DNA of 32,404 nt from Parcubacteria group bacterium GW2011_GWA2_40_143 (lineage in GTDB: Bacteria; Patescibacteriota; Minisyncoccia; UBA9983): contig LBYH01000012.1 of NCBI GenBank assembly GCA_000996035.1, positions 1-32,404 of the forward strand, given 5' to 3'. How positions within the stretch are numbered: the first letter of the stretch is position 1; the number at the start of each line of letters is the position of its first letter. Positions 23,370 to 29,196 of the stretch are shown one piece after another. The translations under genes were made by a program, and so were the position numbers. The notes beneath the pieces were generated by a model. It made no database searches. It was not told the DNA's origin and was given only the letters and a program-made list of their open reading frames with translations.

Positions 23370-23511
23370 AATTATCAAACTTGGTCTTAATTCTGAAAAT
23401 GCGGTTGTTATCGGTTCAGGTATTTTGAACGCTCTAAATCTTCGAGAAAGCAAAGATATTGACGATGTGAAGTTAATGGAACAATATCTTTCTGGTCTAA
23501 AAAATAATTAG
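23353..23511 (+). pseudogene. Nucleotidyltransferase-like gene with internal deletion
   Basis: The frame MEIKNKIIKLGLNSENAVV, then IGSGILNALNLRESKDID, looks like the start of a CPR family of about 150-180 residues resembling nucleotidyltransferases (GSG, then DxD strand). After DID it jumps to DVKLMEQYLSGLKNN, which looks like the family's C-terminal end, where a second 'KDIDDV' motif is expected. A deletion between the two KDID-like repeats would produce exactly this 52-codon frame. It overlaps the HIT gene 3' end. Confidence 0.55.
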
Positions 23512-23567
23512 CCGCCGATTTTTTCAAAAAAGAAAGCCGAAGATCATTAATTTATTAAACCAAAAAT

Positions 23568-23726
23568 ATGGAAAAATTAAGAAATGCCACCCTTGTATTT
23601 TTGATAAAAAAATCTCAAGGTGAAATAACCGATATTTGTCTCGCAATGAAAAAGCGTGGTTTTGGCATGAATAGGTGGAATAGAGTTGGCGGAAATAAAA
23701 AAGTAAACATTGTTAACGAGCTATAA
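23568..23726 (+). pseudogene. MutT/MTH1-like Nudix N-terminal fragment
   Basis: The 52-codon frame reads MEKLRNATLVFLIKKSQGEI, then TDICLAMKKRGFGMNRWNRV, GG, and NKKVNIVNEL. This is the opening of an 8-oxo-dGTPase-like Nudix protein (ATLVFLI, then MKKRGFG..RWN..GGK). It ends where the Nudix box should start: no GX5EX7REUXEE is present. The tail after GG is unrelated or belongs to the original C-terminus. It is a truncated gene or deletion product. Confidence 0.6.
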
Positions 23727-23728
23727 AA

Positions 23729-23921
23729 ATGAACGAGAAAAATTTTAAGAATAATAAATTTAAGATTGGGAAGATGGAAATATGCCGCGGCTGTGCCAAC
23801 TCTTTTCGGAATCGGAATAAGTCCTTTGGCTCAGCTGGCTTTAACCGGAATAATTTCTCTCATTTTTATAAAAAAATCAGATAACAAAATTCAGGATAAT
23901 AACACCTACAGGAATGGCTGA
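23729..23921 (+). pseudogene. Frameshifted remnant of a small membrane protein
   Basis: An ATG at 23729 opens a 52-codon frame (MNEKNFKNNKFK...) of unlikely composition. From about 23757, the +2 frame reads RLGRWKYAAAVPTLFGIGI, then SPLAQLALTGIISLIFIKKS, a convincing hydrophobic helix pair ending at a TGA (23919). A frameshift near 23750-23760 would join them. I do not recognise the family. Its last 16 nt overlap the 3' end of capA on the other strand. Confidence 0.4.
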
Positions 23922-24901
23922 AAATCGGAAGTAAATTTAACTTCAAACTCCTCCGTTTTGAAGATCTTTCCGTCACGAAGAATTATTTTTAACGCGCGTC
24001 CACGCCTTGTATCCTCGGAAAAATTTTGGTCAAAAACAAAATTCCCCAAGCTGTAAGCGATATAACCACCGTTATATTCTTCAACTTCCTGAACAACGTG
24101 AGGATGATGACCAATTATAATATCAGCGCCGGCATCAATCAAAGCGTGAGCAATCGCTTGCTCTCTCGGACGAGACACTGTTTCATATTCTTCTCCCCAA
24201 TGCCACAAAAGAATAACCACATCCGCTTGATCGCGAGCGATAGAAATAAATTTTTTAATATTTTCAAGCGTGGGCGCACTCACGCCGTCTTGCGTCTCGG
24301 TTGCCCATAAGGATTGCGGATACAAATCGGTGTAAGCGAGAAAGGCGATTTTAACGCCGCGGATTTCAATAACGCGCGGAGCGTTGGCTTCTTCAAAGTT
24401 ATGGCCGGCGCCGACTGCCGCAATTCCGACATCATTCAAAATGCCGATAGTGTCTGACAAAGCCACGCGTCCCCAATCAAAAATATGGTTATTGGCTATT
24501 GAAAGAACATCAAAACCGGAATACAAAAGACCTTCGGCTGCTTGAGGATCGGCTCGAAAAGAATAAATGCTTCCTTGATTGACACCCCGTGAAGAAATCG
24601 GTCCTTCAAGATTTCCTATGGTTAAATCCGCGCTTCTTAAAAAATCAGCCATTTCCAAAAAAGGATATCTCCAATCATTATTTCTCGCCATAATGTCTCC
24701 TATCGTCCTTGAAAGCATAATATCACCGACAAAAAGAAGATTTATTTCTGAATTTTCCTTATCCAATAAATTATTTTCCGGTTTTATCTCGGCAACGTAG
24801 ACGTACCGCCCCTCCGTTTTTGATAAAAATAGATATAAACCCGCGATGGCCGACGCGAACAGAATTATGGCGACAAATACTTTAGGACTAAAAAACCTCA
24901 T
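23906..24901 (-). CDS. CapA-family (poly-gamma-glutamate capsule type) metallophosphatase-like protein
   Basis: A 331-residue protein with an N-terminal signal anchor (about 7-25, VFVAIILFASAIAGLYLFL) and a PGA_cap domain. Metal-site motifs are LLFVGDIMLSR, ADLTIGNLEGPIS, VLSIANNHIFDWG, ILLWHWGEEYE, IIIGHHPHVVQ and IAYSLGNFVFDQ. The family has a calcineurin-like fold and acts outside the membrane; CapA is needed for poly-gamma-glutamate capsules in Bacillus, but most relatives are uncharacterised. It lies 24 nt downstream of ddl on the same strand, so the two are probably co-transcribed. Confidence 0.9.
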   Translation of the reverse strand: MRFFSPKVFVAIILFASAIAGLYLFLSKTEGRYVYVAEIKPENNLLDKENSEINLLFVGDIMLSRTIGDIMARNNDWRYPFLEMADFLRSADLTIGNLEGPISSRGVNQGSIYSFRADPQAAEGLLYSGFDVLSIANNHIFDWGRVALSDTIGILNDVGIAAVGAGHNFEEANAPRVIEIRGVKIAFLAYTDLYPQSLWATETQDGVSAPTLENIKKFISIARDQADVVILLWHWGEEYETVSRPREQAIAHALIDAGADIIIGHHPHVVQEVEEYNGGYIAYSLGNFVFDQNFSEDTRRGRALKIILRDGKIFKTEEFEVKFTSDFQPFL

Positions 24902-24925
24902 CTAATTATGATTAGCGATGCCGCG

Positions 24926-25900
24926 TTAAATCAACTTCCCCATCGCCATGGTTATTAGGTGATCCAACAACTCACCATAGGAGGAACCTACCGCGTTCAT
25001 CGCTTTGGGTAAAAGCGATTCTGAAGTAAGTCCGGGAAGCGTGTTTATTTCCAATATATAAATACCGTTTTTGGAAATTATAAAATCGCTGCGAGAATAA
25101 TGTCTCGCACCAATGGCATCGTGAGCCAGTCTCGCCATTTTCTCTATTTCTCTCTTTTCTGTCAAACTAAAATTGGCCGGTATAATTTCCTGCGCTTGAC
25201 CGCCATATTTAGACTCATTATCAAAGAAGCTGTGCCCGACAGCCGGCTTAATCTCTACCACCGGCAAAGCGTACACCGTCTCTCCCCGAAAATTATCTAT
25301 CACGCCGCAAGTAGCTTCTTTGCCCCATATATATTCTTCTACCATAATTCTCTCTCCGCCCGATGGAGAGAGAATCGTCTCAAGATTGTCCACAAGCGAA
25401 GAAAAGTCTTTGATGATAAAAACCCCCACCGAAGAGCCACCGTTTACAACTTTCACAACCCACGGCGGGCTGATAGCGCCAAAAATCATTTTGCCGGCCT
25501 GTTCGGCACTTAAGCCGGAATCCAGAAGGATACCGCGCGGCGTTTTAAGCCCGACTTTTTTGAAAGCCTCTTTGGCCATTTGCTTGTTCATGCCCATGGC
25601 GGAGGCCAAAGCGCCCGAACCGGTATAAAGCACACTGTGGTGTTCCATAATACTCTGCACTTTGCCATCTTCGCCAAAGTAACCATGCAAGGCGTTAAAG
25701 ACAACATCCACGTTGCGAAAAACTTTTTCCGGATAAGCGTATCTTCCGTCCATATTCCACTCTCCGTTTTTCTCTATGAAAATATCATGACCGAAATACT
25801 TTTTCGGCAGATTGGCCAACACGGCTTCGCCGGTCTTAAGAGAAACTTCGTGCTCGCTTGAAGGACCGCCCCTTAGTACCCCAACTCTAATTAAGCTCAT
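24926..25900 (-). CDS. ddl: D-alanine--D-alanine ligase
   Basis: ATP-grasp enzyme that makes D-Ala-D-Ala for peptidoglycan. The N-terminus VGVLRGGPSSEHEVSLKTGE has the GG-x-SSEHEVS signature. Other landmarks are NALHGYFGEDGKVQ, YTGSGALASAMGMNK (substrate serine region), PPWVVKVVNGGSSVGV, MVEEYIWGKEATCGV, RSDFIISKNGIYILEINTLP and GLTSESLLP. At 324 residues the length is normal. It has a promoter 6 nt upstream of its ATG, and capA follows 24 nt downstream. Confidence 0.96.
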   Translation of the reverse strand: MSLIRVGVLRGGPSSEHEVSLKTGEAVLANLPKKYFGHDIFIEKNGEWNMDGRYAYPEKVFRNVDVVFNALHGYFGEDGKVQSIMEHHSVLYTGSGALASAMGMNKQMAKEAFKKVGLKTPRGILLDSGLSAEQAGKMIFGAISPPWVVKVVNGGSSVGVFIIKDFSSLVDNLETILSPSGGERIMVEEYIWGKEATCGVIDNFRGETVYALPVVEIKPAVGHSFFDNESKYGGQAQEIIPANFSLTEKREIEKMARLAHDAIGARHYSRSDFIISKNGIYILEINTLPGLTSESLLPKAMNAVGSSYGELLDHLITMAMGKLI

Positions 25901-25906
25901 ATCTTT

Positions 25907-25915
25907 ATAATATCA
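25907..25915 (-). promoter_or_regulatory. Extended -10 promoter for ddl
   Basis: Minus-strand TGATATTAT ends 6 nt before the ddl ATG at 25900, with AAAGAT between. The start site would coincide with the start codon, giving a leaderless mRNA. It lies in the 19-nt gap behind the alpha/beta hydrolase gene. Confidence 0.45.
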
Positions 25916-25919
25916 AATT

Positions 25920-26618
25920 CTATCTGTTTTTAACAGGAAAGAGTTTGGCGAGCCACAGCGCCAGATCATCCATGAAGGACGGCTCCTCGGAAAAGATAGT
26001 GGTGCCGTGTCCGGCGTTTTGGAAAGTTTTTATTTCTTTATTTTTTGTTTTTATAATTTTGTGAAGCTTGAAAGTCGTCTCAGTGGAGTAGCCGTCGTTT
26101 GCCCCGCCGGCAACAAGAAAAATATTTTGATCAGGCTTGATGAGCTTGGCGTATTTTTCCGTTTCCACGCCCCGATAATTCAAGCCCGGCGAAAGAAGTA
26201 TGGCTGTTTTAATTTCCGGATATTCAGCTATAAACTGAAGAGCCAGATTGGCGCCTATGGAAGCGCCAACAAGAATTATGTTGGACAGGCTCACTCCCCT
26301 GTCTTCAAGAAATTGCATGGCTCCGCCTATATCATAAACACTCGCTTGATGTTGCTCATCTGAAAATGTTTTATAACCATCCGGTCCGCCGCCGGACTCA
26401 CCATGCCCTCTCATATCTATGGCAAGCGTTTCAAAACCGGCATGATGCAGTTTTTTGGCAAAATCCTTCCAGCTTTCTTTTGTAGCCGGCATCATGTGCA
26501 AAAACAAAACAGACGGAATATCTTTTTTATCTTCCTTTTTTCTGTCAAACTGCGCGCAATAATGACCGACTATTTCCATGCCATCATTTGTGGCAAATTT
26601 TATTCTGATTGGCTCCAT
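25920..26618 (-). CDS. Alpha/beta-hydrolase (serine hydrolase/esterase-like)
   Basis: A 232-residue alpha/beta-hydrolase. The nucleophile elbow is LVGASIGAN with S120. HMMPATKESW (oxyanion region), IDMRGHGESGG and AGGANDGYS (probable acid Asp) are present. The catalytic His is in NAGHGTT near residue 208. There is no signal peptide, so it should be cytoplasmic. The substrate cannot be deduced. It is preceded by an unusually long leader of about 128 nt, with its own promoter and two hairpins, in a window where most leaders are absent. Confidence 0.86.
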   Translation of the reverse strand: MEPIRIKFATNDGMEIVGHYCAQFDRKKEDKKDIPSVLFLHMMPATKESWKDFAKKLHHAGFETLAIDMRGHGESGGGPDGYKTFSDEQHQASVYDIGGAMQFLEDRGVSLSNIILVGASIGANLALQFIAEYPEIKTAILLSPGLNYRGVETEKYAKLIKPDQNIFLVAGGANDGYSTETTFKLHKIIKTKNKEIKTFQNAGHGTTIFSEEPSFMDDLALWLAKLFPVKNR

Positions 26619-26651
26619 GTATATTACTAACTTAACAAATAACGCCTAAAA

Positions 26652-26746
26652 TACAAAATCCCCCGTTTGGCAGGAGATTTTGTATGGACATTTGTGTTGG
26701 AGTAATTGTCTGCCCCGTATGAATAAAAGACAGACAAACGCTCACT
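26652..26746 (-). ncRNA. Candidate small RNA or attenuator leader upstream of the hydrolase
   Basis: Transcription from the promoter at 26753-26781 would start near 26746 on the minus strand. The RNA could form a first stem, TGTCTG with CAGACA, and then a stem ACAAAATC...GATTTTGT with partly paired CC/GG inside, followed by ATTTT, like an intrinsic terminator (26652-26682). A terminated product would be about 95 nt; readthrough would reach the hydrolase ATG at 26618. No known riboswitch class was recognised. Confidence 0.4.
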
Positions 26747-26752
26747 TAAAAA

Positions 26753-26781
26753 AGTATAGCATATTTTTATAAAAATCGCAA
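26753..26781 (-). promoter_or_regulatory. Strong sigma-70-type promoter
   Basis: On the minus strand, -35 TTGCGA (26776-26781), a 17-nt spacer and -10 TATACT (26753-26758) preceded by TGC form an extended -10 promoter. It is the best-matching promoter seen in the window. It would drive the structured leader and the hydrolase. Confidence 0.6.
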
Positions 26782-26804
26782 ATTTCACGATGGCAAAAAT
26801 AATT

Positions 26805-27011
26805 TTATAACTTTTTAATCTCATCAAGATTCTTGTCCGGCAAATATAGCACCAATAGACCGGCGATGATGCCGCCAAAAGCCGTCCACAAATGATTACC
26901 TCCTAAAAACAAACTATCCACGCCATCAAGCAAATACCATACGCCTCGCCAGATTAAAACCAGGCCAATTACAGTGGATAAGCTTTGAGCAAAATATTTA
27001 ACGATTTTCAT
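26805..27011 (-). CDS. Small two-TM membrane protein, unknown
   Basis: A 68-residue protein with two hydrophobic helices. They lie at about 10-28 (LSTVIGLVLIWRGVWYLLDG) and 41-58 (LWTAFGGIIAGLLVLYLP), joined by a short loop with SLFLGGNH. It ends in a charged tail (DKNLDEIKKL). I do not recognise a named family. It starts 2 nt after the discriminator base of tRNA-Ala(GGC) on the same strand, so it may be transcribed with the tRNAs and released by tRNA processing. Confidence 0.6.
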   Translation of the reverse strand: MKIVKYFAQSLSTVIGLVLIWRGVWYLLDGVDSLFLGGNHLWTAFGGIIAGLLVLYLPDKNLDEIKKL

Positions 27012-27012
27012 G

Positions 27013-27083
27013 TGGACCTATGGGGAATCGAACCCCAACTTCATCCATGCCATGGATGCGTAATACCGTTTTACTATAGGCCC
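27013..27083 (-). tRNA. tRNA-Ala (GGC)
   Basis: Minus-strand cloverleaf: acceptor GGGCCTA/TAGGTCC (one G-T pair), D stem GTAA/TTAC, anticodon stem CATCC/GGATG with loop ATGGCAT giving anticodon GGC, and T arm TGGGG-TTCGATT-CCCCA. Length is 71 nt including discriminator A. CCA is not encoded. The D stem is A/T rich. Confidence 0.9.
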
Positions 27084-27149
27084 TTCAATATAGGGAATAA
27101 TAACAGAATCCGGTCTTTTTTCAAGGCATTGCATAACCCCACTCGTTTT

Positions 27150-27221
27150 TGCTCTCGGTAGGAATCGGACCTACATCTATCCCTTAGGACGGGACTGTTC
27201 TATCCATTGAACTACGAGAGC
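27150..27221 (-). tRNA. tRNA-Arg (CCT)
   Basis: Minus-strand cloverleaf: acceptor GCTCTCG/CGAGAGC, D stem GTTC/GAAC, anticodon stem GTCCC/GGGAT with loop GTCCTAA giving anticodon CCT, and T arm GTAGG-TCCGATT-CCTAC. Length is 72 nt including discriminator A. CCA is not encoded. It lies 66 nt upstream of tRNA-Ala(GGC) on the same strand. Confidence 0.93.
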
Positions 27222-27229
27222 GCAAAGTC

Positions 27230-27262
27230 AAACCCCGCCTCGCTGCAAGCGGGGCGGGGTTT
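27230..27262 (-). terminator. GC-rich hairpin after the glutaredoxin gene
   Basis: A 33-nt inverted repeat with AAACCCCGCC and its complement as outer arms sits between the glutaredoxin stop (27271) and tRNA-Arg. It is very GC-rich for the region. On the minus strand it is followed by GTTTGACTTTG, a weak T tract. It is probably a terminator separating glutaredoxin from the tRNAs. Confidence 0.6.
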
Positions 27263-27270
27263 AATGAAGC

Positions 27271-27504
27271 TTATATCCCCAAAAGAGATGAGAGCTTGTC
27301 TTTGTCAAAGCCGACCATCATTTCCCCGTCTACTTCTATCACGGGTACGGCCATCTGGCCGGTTTTCTTTACCACTTCTTCCCTCTTTTCCATATCTACG
27401 GAAAGATCGTAATCGGTAAACTCAATACCCTTTTCTGTTAAAAATTCCTTGGCCATCTTGCAATATACGCAAGTAGGCGTGGAATAAATTATTACATTCT
27501 TCAT
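27271..27504 (-). CDS. Glutaredoxin-like (NrdH/Grx) protein
   Basis: Small thioredoxin-fold disulfide reductase of 77 residues. The active site is C12-V-Y-C15 in IYSTPTCVYCKMAKEFL. The cis-Pro segment is MAVPVIEVDGEMMVGFD, and the C-terminus is DKLSSLLGI. Length suits NrdH-type glutaredoxins, which can reduce ribonucleotide reductase or act in general thiol repair. The partner reductase is not in the window. It is bounded downstream by the hairpin at 27230-27262 and upstream by the decayed region. Confidence 0.92.
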   Translation of the reverse strand: MKNVIIYSTPTCVYCKMAKEFLTEKGIEFTDYDLSVDMEKREEVVKKTGQMAVPVIEVDGEMMVGFDKDKLSSLLGI

Positions 27505-27557
27505 AATATTGTCATATTAGCACCATTTAACGCATCTTTCAACACCGGTTTCGCATT

Positions 27558-27616
27558 CTATCATCTAAAATGACACCGAAAGGATATCGGATCTATCATA
27601 TAAAAAGACACCGAAA
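27558..27616. repeat. Two 24-nt direct repeats, probable transposon end
   Basis: Copies at 27558-27581 and 27593-27616 share CTATCATnTAAAAnGACACC plus GAAA, differing at two positions, with an 11-nt gap. They lie about 54 nt before the transposase remnant start and resemble tandem transposase-binding sites at an insertion-sequence terminus. A partial ATGATAGG motif follows at about 27628. Confidence 0.55.
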
Positions 27617-27669
27617 TTTTTTCAAAAATGATAGGGTTTAAGCATTAAAAGCTTAATTAAACACCTATC

Positions 27670-27983
27670 ATGATGAACAAAGAGGCTAAACAACAATATA
27701 TGCAAACATTAAGAGAAAAATATCTAAAAGGTTCAAAAAAAGGAGAAAACAGAAATTTTAAATGAATATTGCCGCAACACCGGTGAAGATCGTAAATATT
27801 CATTTAAGAAATTCAGATACAAAGTTAAATTAAAAAAACCAGAAGAAAGAAAACGAAGAAAAGAATATTACGACGGCCAAGTCAGAGCGGTTTTAGCGGA
27901 AATCTGGGAAATATGACAAAGCTAAAACACCATATCGAAGATTAATGGGTTGTTCATATGTTTCAGAAGAATTGAAGATTGTT
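27670..27983 (+). pseudogene. DDE integrase-type transposase, frameshifted with core deleted
   Basis: From ATG 27670 the frame reads MMNKEAKQQYMQTLREKYLK, then GSKK, and shifts by one base in the A/G run near 27735-27743. The next frame reads EKTEILNEYCRNTGEDRKYS, then FKKFRYKVKLKKP and DGQVRAVLAEIWEI up to about 27913. It then jumps frame again to YDKAKTPYRRLMGCSYVSEE. The first part is the N-terminal HTH region of a CPR transposase/integrase. The last part resembles the C-terminal 'KTPYQRL' tail of the same family. The whole catalytic DDE core is missing, so it is inactive. Confidence 0.65.
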
Positions 27984-28172
27984 GGATTTAATACTCGTTT
28001 CTTCTTCCAACTCTCTTGCTGCGGCACCTGCAAGTGATTCACCTATTTCAAAGTGACCTCATGGCAAACACCAAGTTCCATATTCAGTCTTTCCAATACG
28101 TTTCCCTAGTAAAATTTTTCCATCTTTGATTACAAATATATTCACTCCAATTTTTGGATAAGCTTTTTCCAT
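27984..28172 (-). pseudogene. Nudix hydrolase fragment with one in-frame TGA at a conserved Gly
   Basis: From ATG 28172 on the minus strand, 63 codons run without frameshift: MEKAYPKIGVNIFVIKDGK, then ILLGKRIGKTEYGTWCLP, a TGA (28061-28059, codon 38), and GHFEIGESLAGAAARELEEE. The Nudix box G-x5-E-x7-R-E-U-x-E-E is complete (G39, E45, R53, E54, E57, E58). The TGA replaces the Gly of the usual LPGGH. The frame ends against the transposase remnant, so the C-terminal half is missing. It is either a decayed gene or a fragment from an organism reading TGA as an amino acid. Confidence 0.68.
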
Positions 28173-28195
28173 GGAAATATTGTATCAGAATTTTC

Positions 28196-28291
28196 CTAAA
28201 TCTTAAATTCAATCACATCGCCGTCTTGAACAATATATTCTTTCCCTTCTGTTCACGTCAAACCTTTTTCGCGGGCTTTGCCATACGATCT
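28196..28291 (-). pseudogene. Fragment of a second ychF 3' end
   Basis: The minus strand encodes SYGKAREKGLT, a TGA (28255-28253), then [18 protein letters not shown] and a TAG. This aligns with the last ~30 residues of the intact YchF at 17610-18650 ([20 protein letters not shown], then [10 protein letters not shown]), with roughly four-fifths of the DNA bases identical. The TGA falls where the intact copy has Arg. Everything upstream of SYGK is missing and replaced by a RAYT-like end. It lies just upstream of the Nudix fragment on the same strand, as if both came in together. Confidence 0.75.
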
Positions 28292-28304
28292 GGGGGACAA
28301 AGAC

Positions 28305-28345
28305 AAAGGGGTTAGGAGCCTTTTTGGGGTCTCCCCCTCCCTCGC
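28305..28345. repeat. Degenerate RAYT end
   Basis: AAAGGGGTTAGGAGCC followed by a T run and CTCCCCCTCCCTCG parallels the left end of the RAYT element at 21674 (AAAGGGGTCAGGTACC, then CTCCCCCTCTTTCG). It marks a lost or abortive copy of a related element whose subterminal sequence differs (AGGAGCCT versus AGGTACCT). It abuts the ychF fragment. Confidence 0.6.
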
Positions 28346-28368
28346 AATGTATAAAAAAAGAAAAGTAG

Positions 28369-28374
28369 TATAAT
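28369..28374 (+). promoter_or_regulatory. -10 element for nfo, probably leaderless
   Basis: A perfect TATAAT ends 6 nt before the nfo ATG at 28381. No convincing -35 or Shine-Dalgarno is present. The region just upstream is the RAYT-end remnant, so the promoter lies right at its edge. Confidence 0.5.
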
Positions 28375-28380
28375 ACTTAC

Positions 28381-29196
28381 ATGCATATTGGAGCTCATGT
28401 GTCTATAGCGGGTGGGGTGGAAAACGCGCCAGAGAGAGCCAAGGCCATTGGCGCCGAAGTGATACAAATTTTTACTCGTTCGCCTCAAGGTGGCAAAGTG
28501 CCGCCCATTACACCGGAGGTGGTCAAAAAATTTAAAGCCAATTGCGAGAAATTTGGCATTAAAGATACTTACGTCCACGCGCCGTATTTTATAAACTTTG
28601 CCTCGTCCAATAATCGCATCAAGTACGGCTCAATAAGCTCAGTGAGGCAAGAGCTGGATCGCGCTTCTCTGCTCGGCGCCAAATATGTGATGACTCATCT
28701 CGGCTCAACCAAAGATCTGGGCGAAAAAGAAGCGATCAAGCAAACTATAGAAGGTCTTAAAAAAGTTTTTGACGGCTACAAGAGCTCCGCCAAACTGCTC
28801 ATAGAAAACAGCGCCGGCAGTGGCAGCATCATCGGCTCCGATTTTTCTCAAATAAACAAAATTCTAAAAGCGGCGCCTTCGCCTCACCTTGCCGGTATTT
28901 GCCTAGACACTCAACACAGCTTTGCCTCCGGCTACGATTGGAAAAATAACTTTGGAAAAACCATAGAAAAAATTGAAAAAGAGATAGGCCTTAAAAAAAT
29001 TAAACTCATCCACGCCAATGACAGCAAAACGGAACTTGACTCAAAAAAGGACAGACACGCTCACATCGGCGAGGGGTTGATTGGCATTGAAGCTTTTAAA
29101 AAACTCGTGGCTGTAGCCGCAGAAATAAACGCCGATATGCTATGTGAAACGCCTCATCCAGGAGTGATAGCCGACATTGAGGTTCTAAAAAATTAA
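28381..29196 (+). CDS. nfo: Endonuclease IV (AP endonuclease, TIM-barrel type)
   Basis: Cuts 5' of abasic sites in base excision repair using three zinc ions. The 271-residue barrel shows MHIGAHVSIAGGVENAPERA, FTRSPQG, YVHAPYFINFAS, YVMTHLGS, LIENSAGSG, CLDTQHSFASGYD, LIHANDSK, RHAHIGEGLIG and CETPHPG. These supply the His, Glu and Asp zinc ligands. Length is normal. The downstream kinase gene is convergent and the stop codons overlap. With the glycosylase at 1-94 it gives two base-excision repair genes at opposite ends of the window. Confidence 0.96.
   Translation: MHIGAHVSIAGGVENAPERAKAIGAEVIQIFTRSPQGGKVPPITPEVVKKFKANCEKFGIKDTYVHAPYFINFASSNNRIKYGSISSVRQELDRASLLGAKYVMTHLGSTKDLGEKEAIKQTIEGLKKVFDGYKSSAKLLIENSAGSGSIIGSDFSQINKILKAAPSPHLAGICLDTQHSFASGYDWKNNFGKTIEKIEKEIGLKKIKLIHANDSKTELDSKKDRHAHIGEGLIGIEAFKKLVAVAAEINADMLCETPHPGVIADIEVLKN

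Noticed and set aside
26805-27083. Small membrane protein as an artefact next to tRNA-Ala
   Set aside because: Kept as a gene: two clean TM helices, a charged tail and a proper ATG on the tRNA strand; hence not discarded.
27540-27640. Possible CRISPR array from repeated CTATCAT...GACACCGAAA units
   Set aside because: Only two copies with an 11-nt gap, next to a transposase remnant and without cas genes; better explained as an insertion-sequence end.
28059-28061. TGA as selenocysteine in the Nudix fragment
   Set aside because: Nudix proteins have Gly here, no SECIS-like hairpin was seen just downstream, and the gene is truncated.
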